Part shown: positions 57,813-64,000 of the stretch, piece by piece
Layout of the letters: every line of letters starts with the position of its first letter
How positions within the stretch are numbered: position 1 is the stretch's first letter
Origin: Oscillatoriales cyanobacterium M59_W2019_021
GTDB lineage: Bacteria; Cyanobacteriota; Cyanobacteriia; Cyanobacteriales; Geitlerinemataceae
Assembly (NCBI GenBank): GCA_015295945.1
Contig: DVED01000071.1
Span: 1 to 64,000 of the forward strand
Reading direction: 5' to 3'
DNA: 64,000 nucleotides
Translations under genes and position numbers: made by a program
The notes under the pieces: model-generated
The model's input: the letters and a program-made list of their open reading frames with translations, nothing else
Databases searched by the model: none
Told to the model about the DNA's origin: nothing

Positions 57813-60359
57813 TCAACCCAAGTTGAGGGGATCGACATCGATCGCCACGGAAACCGAGGCTGGAGTGTGATTTTTTAATTCCCACAACATCGGTAATTTG
57901 AGATCGACCCCCGGAGAAAACTTGATGAGAATTTGCCAGCGAAAGCGATCGGCAATGCGTAAAATCGGCGCGGGAACCGGACCTAAAACTTGGTAGAGTT
58001 CCTCGTTTTCCGGCTGTAACAATTCCACGAGGCGAGCGGCACTTTCCCTCACTTCCCCATCATTTACCCCACTCAAACGCAACAGAATTAACTTACCGCA
58101 AGGAGGATAATTTAACGCTTGTCGCTGAATCAATTCGCTGACGATAAACGACTCGCATTCGTGTCGTTGGACTGCCAAAACGACGGGATGGTGCGTTGAA
58201 TACGTTTGTAAAATCACCTTGCCGGGATCGTCGCCCCGCCCCGCCCGTCCGGCAACTTGAGTCAGGGTTTGAAACGCCCGTTCGCTGGCGGCGTAGTCGG
58301 AAAGGTGCAGCAACCCATCCGCCGCGATAATCCCCACCAAACTCACCGACGGCAAATCCAACCCCTTAGTGAGCATCTGCGTCCCCACCAAGACATCCGC
58401 TTCTCCGGCGGCAAACTGGCGCAACAACTCCCGATGGGAACCCTTGCGCCGGGTGGTGTCGCTGTCGAACCGGAGAACCCGCAAGTTGGGAAACTCGCGC
58501 CCCAACTCCTGCACGACGCGCTGCGTCCCGCTTCCAAAGAATTTGAGGTAGGGAGAACCGCAGTCGGGACAGTGGGGGGGTTGCAGTCGGGTATGTCCGC
58601 AGTAGTGGCAGCGTAGCAACTTCGCCGCGCCTTCTTGGGTGTAGTGGTAGGAGAGGGAAACGTCGCAGTGGGGGCATTCCATCACCTCGCCGCAACTGCG
58701 ACAGGAGACGAAGGTGCTGTGTCCCCGGCGGTTGATGAAGAGGATGCCTTGCTGTCCGGTTTCCCGGAGTTGTCGCAGTTGGGTTTGCAAGGCGCGACTG
58801 AAAATCGATTTGTGTCCCGCGTGCAGTTCCGATCGCATATCCACCACTTCGATCGGCGGTAGGGGACGGGATTGAATGCGATTGGGTAGGGATAAGTAAT
58901 AGGTGTTGGAAGTTGGTAATGGGTAATGGGTAATGGGTAATGGGTCGCTTTCTGCTCCCCCTGCTCCCCCTGCTCCCTCCGCTCCCCCTGCCTTAATTTC
59001 CAACCAACTTTCCAACGATGGGGTTGCCGAACCCAGCACCAGGGGACAATCCACCAATTCCGCTCGCCATTGCGCTACGGTGCGAGCATGGTAGGTGGGA
59101 GAGGGGCGATCTTGTTTGAAACTGCTGTCGTGTTCCTCATCGAGGAGAATCAAGCCTAACTTGGGTAAGGGAACGAACACAGCCGATCGCGTGCCGATGA
59201 CGACTTGGGGTTCTCCGGAGAGCATTTGCCGCCAGGTGTCGTAGCGTTCGCCGTCGGAGAGGGCGCTGTGATAGACGCAAATTTGCTTGCCAAAACGGGC
59301 GCGGAAGCGATCGGTCAGTTGCGGGGTCAGACCGATTTCTGGAACCAGAACCAGGGCGGATTCCCCTCGAGCGAGAATGGGGGCGATCGCCTGTAAGTAG
59401 ACCTCGGTTTTTCCGGAACCGGTGACGCCGTGGAGGAGGACGCGGGAATATCCCGACAGTTGGGAAAGGGTTTGCAATGCCGTTTCCTGTTCTGGGGTTA
59501 AAATTTTTGCGGCGTCGGCATCTACCGCTTCTCCCCGTGCTGTTCGCAGCATTTCCCGTTCTTCCACGACAACGCAACCTTTGCGTTCCAGCGTTTGCAC
59601 CGTTCCTCGCGAAGTTGCCGCCACTTGCAAGAATTCGCTCAACCACATCTCCCCGCCGCGACGTTGCAACACAGTTAGGACTTCTCGCTGGCGATCGGTG
59701 AGATCGCCAAAAGCGGGATTTTCGATGACTAAAGTTACCGCTTGTTGCCGTTTTGGCTTGGCTAACTTAGGAGGTTCCAGGTAACTTTCCACCCATTTAC
59801 GTTTCGTTAGTTCCCGGATACCGCGTTTGGCTCCTCGGACTTGTTGTTGCAGGTATTGGGCGGTGTAGTTTCCGGTTTTGGAAGCTTGCAGGAGAGCGAG
59901 GATTTGACGGGCGGTGGTGCTGACGAAGGCTTCCGCACCGGGCGGGATGGCGGCGGCGTTGAGGCGGAGGCGGCGCTGCGATCGCCCCAACAGTCCAGGC
60001 GGCAGCGCTACCCGAATCGCTTGGATTAAGGGGGTGTAGTAGTAGTTTGAGACTTTCTCGAGTAATTGCCAGTAGTGAGGCGGGAAGAATCCTTGGGTGA
60101 TGATATCGTCTACTTCTTTGAGGCGATCGACCTCTAACTCGGCTGGAGGTCGATCGAGCAAGCGAATGGCGATCGCCCCCACTTGTTGAGCCCCGAAGGG
60201 AACGCTCAAAATATCCCCCGGTTGCGCGTCTAAATCTTCTGGCAAGCGATAGGTAAAGAGTTTATCCGCTCCCGGACAATCGACCAACACCTCGATAAAG
60301 CGATCGGTTGAAGTAGCGGTTCCGTAAGGGGCGATCGGTTCGGCGAGGGTGAAAGACAT
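57813..60359 (-). CDS. priA: Primosomal protein N' (replication restart helicase)
   Basis: LLHGVTGSGKTEVYLQAI, LLDEEHDSSFKQDRPSPTYHARTVA, zinc-binding CRSCGEVMECPHCDVSLSYH..CHYCGHTRLQPPHCPDCG; start at MSFTLAEP. Confidence 0.98.
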   Translation of the reverse strand: MSFTLAEPIAPYGTATSTDRFIEVLVDCPGADKLFTYRLPEDLDAQPGDILSVPFGAQQVGAIAIRLLDRPPAELEVDRLKEVDDIITQGFFPPHYWQLLEKVSNYYYTPLIQAIRVALPPGLLGRSQRRLRLNAAAIPPGAEAFVSTTARQILALLQASKTGNYTAQYLQQQVRGAKRGIRELTKRKWVESYLEPPKLAKPKRQQAVTLVIENPAFGDLTDRQREVLTVLQRRGGEMWLSEFLQVAATSRGTVQTLERKGCVVVEEREMLRTARGEAVDADAAKILTPEQETALQTLSQLSGYSRVLLHGVTGSGKTEVYLQAIAPILARGESALVLVPEIGLTPQLTDRFRARFGKQICVYHSALSDGERYDTWRQMLSGEPQVVIGTRSAVFVPLPKLGLILLDEEHDSSFKQDRPSPTYHARTVAQWRAELVDCPLVLGSATPSLESWLEIKAGGAEGAGGAGGAESDPLPITHYPLPTSNTYYLSLPNRIQSRPLPPIEVVDMRSELHAGHKSIFSRALQTQLRQLRETGQQGILFINRRGHSTFVSCRSCGEVMECPHCDVSLSYHYTQEGAAKLLRCHYCGHTRLQPPHCPDCGSPYLKFFGSGTQRVVQELGREFPNLRVLRFDSDTTRRKGSHRELLRQFAAGEADVLVGTQMLTKGLDLPSVSLVGIIAADGLLHLSDYAASERAFQTLTQVAGRAGRGDDPGKVILQTYSTHHPVVLAVQRHECESFIVSELIQRQALNYPPCGKLILLRLSGVNDGEVRESAARLVELLQPENEELYQVLGPVPAPILRIADRFRWQILIKFSPGVDLKLPMLWELKNHTPASVSVAIDVDPLNLG
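58913..58995. repeat. Short tandem repeat embedded in priA coding sequence
   Basis: (taatggg)n followed by (ctccccctg)n; encodes ...GGAEGAGGAGGAESDPLPITHYPLPTSN... in PriA. Confidence 0.85.
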
Positions 60360-60593
60360 ATTTTTTAAGTAATAAGTAATAAGTTTGGGATTGGGGGTTT
60401 GGGGTTGGGTAGGATGCGTTTCGCGTTCGCGACATGAAAAGCGCAGCAACGCATCATTTTATTGCTTTCTGCTTCCCCGGCTTCCCCTGCCCTATTTTCC
60501 CTCCGTTTTCATAGGTTGGGGAGAGTGACATCCTCCCGACGCTGATGCTTCGCATACAGCGCGGGACTTATAGCTCCCCGAACCCCTCAAAAG

Positions 60594-63168
60594 TCAACGA
60601 TCGCCCTCGGCATGGACTGCTCCGTCCTGACAATCCGGCGTGGGTTGCCAATCCGAACTCGATCGATCGCCACTAGCTATCAATTCTACCGTCCCATCTT
60701 CCCGAACGATCCAACCCGTAGCTTCGACCAATTCTCGCCGGGGTTCTGGTGCGGGGAGTGGCAATGTTTGCACAATCTCTTGGGTTTCTTCGCGATAGTC
60801 GATGAGAGTTCGCAGATCTTCCCACACGATCTGGCTGTTAAGAGTTTCGATCGGGTTTTCGGGGAGTCCGCCGCGTCCGGTAATGGTGAAGGAACTGCCT
60901 TCGGCAGCACCGCAGGTGGAAACAATGCGATCGGTTCTGTCGGTGGTTTCGCCTTGTAATTCCACCAATCCGGCAGTGGCATCGACATCGGGGGTGGTGA
61001 GGGTGACGGTTCCGCTAAATTCCGTCCCTAAATCGGAGGTGGCGGTGATGTCGCTTTCGGGGGTGAGTTGATCGCGAAATGCCGTGCCGAAAATGCCTTG
61101 GGCGGCGATCGAAACCTGTCCGCCGCGTCCTTGTCGGGCGTTGGCGGTAATATCGCTATTTTCTAAAGCCACGAGGGTATCGGTGTCGATGTTAATGTTG
61201 CCACCATTCGCACTTCCGGCATTGGTGGTAATTTGGCTGTTGTGGCGCAATTGTAAGTTTCCGGTTTCCAGCGTAATATTACCGCGATCGCCGGCTGTTG
61301 TCGTTGCAGAAAGCGTGCCACGATCCAGTTCGATCGACCTTGCCCCAATATTGACATTTCCCGCCTGTGCCGTCTGAGAGCCGCTGACGTTAATCCGACC
61401 GCCATCTCGAACCGAGAGATTGCCAGTGGTAACGTTGACACTACCCGCATCGCCCCTTCCCAAGGTTCTCGCTTCCAACGTACTGGCATTGCGACCCACT
61501 CGACCCGCCAACTCCACAGACTCAGATGCCAAAATCGTCACCGTTCCCGCATTCCCCAGATTAAAAGAAGTAGAAACGATTGCCCCTCCCTCTCGCAACG
61601 TCACTTTGGGGGCAATGACTGTAACGTTCCCCGAATTCCCACTACCAAAGGTTCCGGCGGTAATCGAACTCGCAAACTCCCCCGAAGCTGTCGTCCCCCT
61701 CACTTCGACTCCCTCCGACACTCGCACGGTCAATTGTCCCCCATGACCGGAACCTGCGGGAAGCGAGGTAATCACGCCGCCATTGCGAACCCGCAACTGC
61801 CCCGTCTCGATTTCAACATCGCCCGCATTGCCGGAATTCGCATTGGCACTGGAAACCGTACTTACGGTAAACGCCTCTGCCAAAAACGATTCTCCAAAAC
61901 CCAAACCCAGCGAGGCTTGTCCCAGTCGCGGCGCAAAACCTAACAAGGGGGCTTGTCCGCTCACTTCCATCGACTCCGAAGCGCGAATCGATAACAATCC
62001 CCCAGGTCCGGGTCCGAGACTTCCCGCTTCGACTTCGCCGCCATCTCGCACGATAAAATGCCGCGTGTCGATGCGCAAATCTCCTCCTTTACCCAGTCCG
62101 AAGGTGTTGGTCGAAAGCGAACTAAACTGAGGGGTAAATGCACCGGCTATTGCTGTAGGTGCGTCCAAGGGTCCGTCTAGCGGTCCGGTGCCGCTAACTT
62201 CCACCCATTCAGAGGCGCGGATCTCCAGGGTTCCCCCCGGCTTAACCCCAAAGTTATTGGCTTCGACGAAAGAACCGCCGATAATCCTCACGTTTCGTCC
62301 TTGGAGTTGGATGCTGCCGCCGCCGTCGCCGCTAGTATCGATCGCCCCTAACTCCGAAACCAGGATATCTTGAAAAGTCTGTTCCGGCGGATAACTCAAA
62401 CGAAAAGCCGAGGGATTGTCCGGCAGTGGGTCGATCGTCACTCGACCGTTCGCCGCCACGGCACCGAGTTCGATCCGTCCCCCAAAGGCGCTGAGCTTGC
62501 CCCCCGGTACGGTAATATCCCCACCCACGAGCGCTAACGTATTTCCGGGTTGGACTTGCAAACCAACGGGGGTGGGAACTAACTCGGTTATCGTCGGATC
62601 TCGAGAGGGTAACAAAGCGGTGGTTTGCGATCGATTGACGATCAATCCCGGAGTATTGCCCAATTGCAAGCCAATGGGAACGCTAATGGTCAACAGGGGA
62701 GCATTCGCAGGATCGATCGCCCCGAACTCGGTACCGTCGGCAAACTCGAGGCGATCGGCGGTACTCCCTAGAAACGACCCCCCCCAGATCGAGCGCCGCA
62801 TTCAGACCGAAAACGATGCCGTTGGGATTGAGTAGAAACAGGTTCGCGCTACCGTTGGCACGAATTAGCCCGTCGATGTTAGAAATTTGCCCTCCGGTGA
62901 TGCGGGTGATAATGTTGTCGATAGTTACAGCATTATCGAAAAAGGCAGTTTCCCCCGTGCGGACGTTAAATTGTTCCAAACTGTGAAACAAGTTGCCTCC
63001 CACAGTTGTTCCGCCAACAATCCGCTGGATTTGACCTTCCCGGTTAACTTGGGAGTTGTTAGGCAAGGTGGAATCGGGAAAGATTTGGGCAGAAACTGCC
63101 AGGGGATTTGCCAGCCAAATCTCCATCGACAGGGAGAGATATCTCTGCATTCGGATCGCGTGTTTCAT
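60594..63168 (-). pseudogene. Filamentous-hemagglutinin-like two-partner secretion (TpsA) protein, frameshifted
   Basis: 5' part (62683-63168) has the haemagglutination-activity domain ..[44 protein letters not shown]; 3' part (60594-62801) continues ..[17 protein letters not shown].. in another frame; break at G8 tract 62778-62785. Confidence 0.85.
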
Positions 63169-63311
63169 GATGGAAGCGCTAACTCGATCAAGTCATGGTT
63201 AAGGGGGGCAAACGAAAACCGATTGGATTTGCCGTTACTCCTTTCTCCAATTTATTCTCTTCCGACCTCCGATCGCCCGTTTCGATCGCGATCGGTATTT
63301 GTTGGGGGAAG

Positions 63312-63342
63312 TAATCAGTAATCAGTAATCAGTAATCAGTGG
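63312..63342. repeat. Tandem heptamer repeat (AGTAATC)n
   Basis: agtaatcagtaatcagtaatcagtaatcagt. Confidence 0.92.
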
Positions 63343-63409
63343 TTTCTCCCCGATTACCAATTACCGTTCGCGCAGCGACTCCGCAGGAGTATTACCGATT
63401 ACCCTTCAG

Positions 63410-64000
63410 TTAGTTTGGCGACTGTTCGAAATGGGGGTAAATTTCGTTTTCAAATAAATCCGCCATCAGGGTAGGTGGGTAATCTTGGCGAATATCGTAG
63501 TCTTCCCGCACGGGTGGCGACGCCAATTTGCTCAACCACGTTGAGTGAACGGTCATGCCAATATTCAGCCGAGGATGACTCAGCCGATATTTTGGTCCGC
63601 TGCCCAGAGATTTGCCATCGAAAATCCACAATTCGCTTTTATCGGTGACAAAACGATCCGAGAATAACACCACGCAAACAATATATCCATCGGTGGGATC
63701 GTCGGTTCCCGGACGGGGGACGAACTGAGGAGAGTTGCCAAAATATCCCGGTGGAAAATTGTAGGAATCTTCAACGGTCAATTTTGAGGGAGATGTCGAA
63801 GTGCGATCGACGTGCATTCGCAGCAAGTTGGCAGGTTTGCCTTTTTCGACAATTTTCTTCATGTCGGCAGCACCGATCCAGCGATGGGGATAATCTTCGT
63901 ACATCTCGAAGACAAATTGACTCAGCAAATCAGACCATGCTCCCCAACAATTCCAGTAAATTTCGGTGAATCGATCGGGCTGAAATCCCCGCCAAGCATA
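63410..64000 (-). CDS. Carotenoid oxygenase family protein, partial (5' end beyond window)
   Basis: Frame stays open to the window edge: YAWRGFQPDRFTEIYWNCWGAWSDLLSQFVFEMYEDYPHR...; C-term DGYIVCVVLFSDRFVTDKSELWIFDGKSLGSGPKYRLSHPRLNIGMTVHSTW. Confidence 0.8.
   Translation of the reverse strand, partial: YAWRGFQPDRFTEIYWNCWGAWSDLLSQFVFEMYEDYPHRWIGAADMKKIVEKGKPANLLRMHVDRTSTSPSKLTVEDSYNFPPGYFGNSPQFVPRPGTDDPTDGYIVCVVLFSDRFVTDKSELWIFDGKSLGSGPKYRLSHPRLNIGMTVHSTWLSKLASPPVREDYDIRQDYPPTLMADLFENEIYPHFEQSPN

Noticed and set aside
1-64000. tRNA, rRNA and CRISPR arrays
   Set aside because: No convincing tRNA cloverleaf, rRNA motif or regularly spaced repeat-spacer array was recognised by eye; tRNAscan-SE and a CRISPR finder would be needed to exclude them.

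Overview
This is a 64 kb cyanobacterial chromosomal segment. The GCGATCGC/CGATCG-rich (HIP1-like) composition, Psb34, CyanoP/PsbP and DUF928 all support that. About 50 CDS are supportable. Core genes include panB, guaA, rpe, pheT, recA, priA, maf, a TrmJ-type methyltransferase, an adenosine-kinase-like PfkB protein and comF. They are interleaved with cyanobacterial families (Anbu proteasome-like peptidase, Ser/Thr kinases, WD40 protein, LCP protein, subtilase, PEP-synthase-like protein) and small accessory patches. The accessory patches hold toxin-antitoxin genes (HepT/MntA, VapBC, an orphan MntA), complete and decayed Uma2 genes, a CFI-box zinc-ribbon protein divergent from an orphan vMAP-N/STAND-type HTH protein, a Nif11-like ORF, and a frameshifted two-partner-secretion adhesin. 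The intergenic DNA is rich in small repeats: short tandem repeats, a ~140 bp MITE-like hairpin with perfect 14 bp TIRs, a 290-bp-periodic duplicated element with covarying palindromes, dispersed ~90 bp repeats, and a structured ~330 bp RNA-like region. The most unusual signal is a 33 bp palindromic repeat, 32/33 identical, embedded in frame in two neighbouring protein-coding genes in different reading frames. All family names come from reading the translated ORFs; no database search was run.
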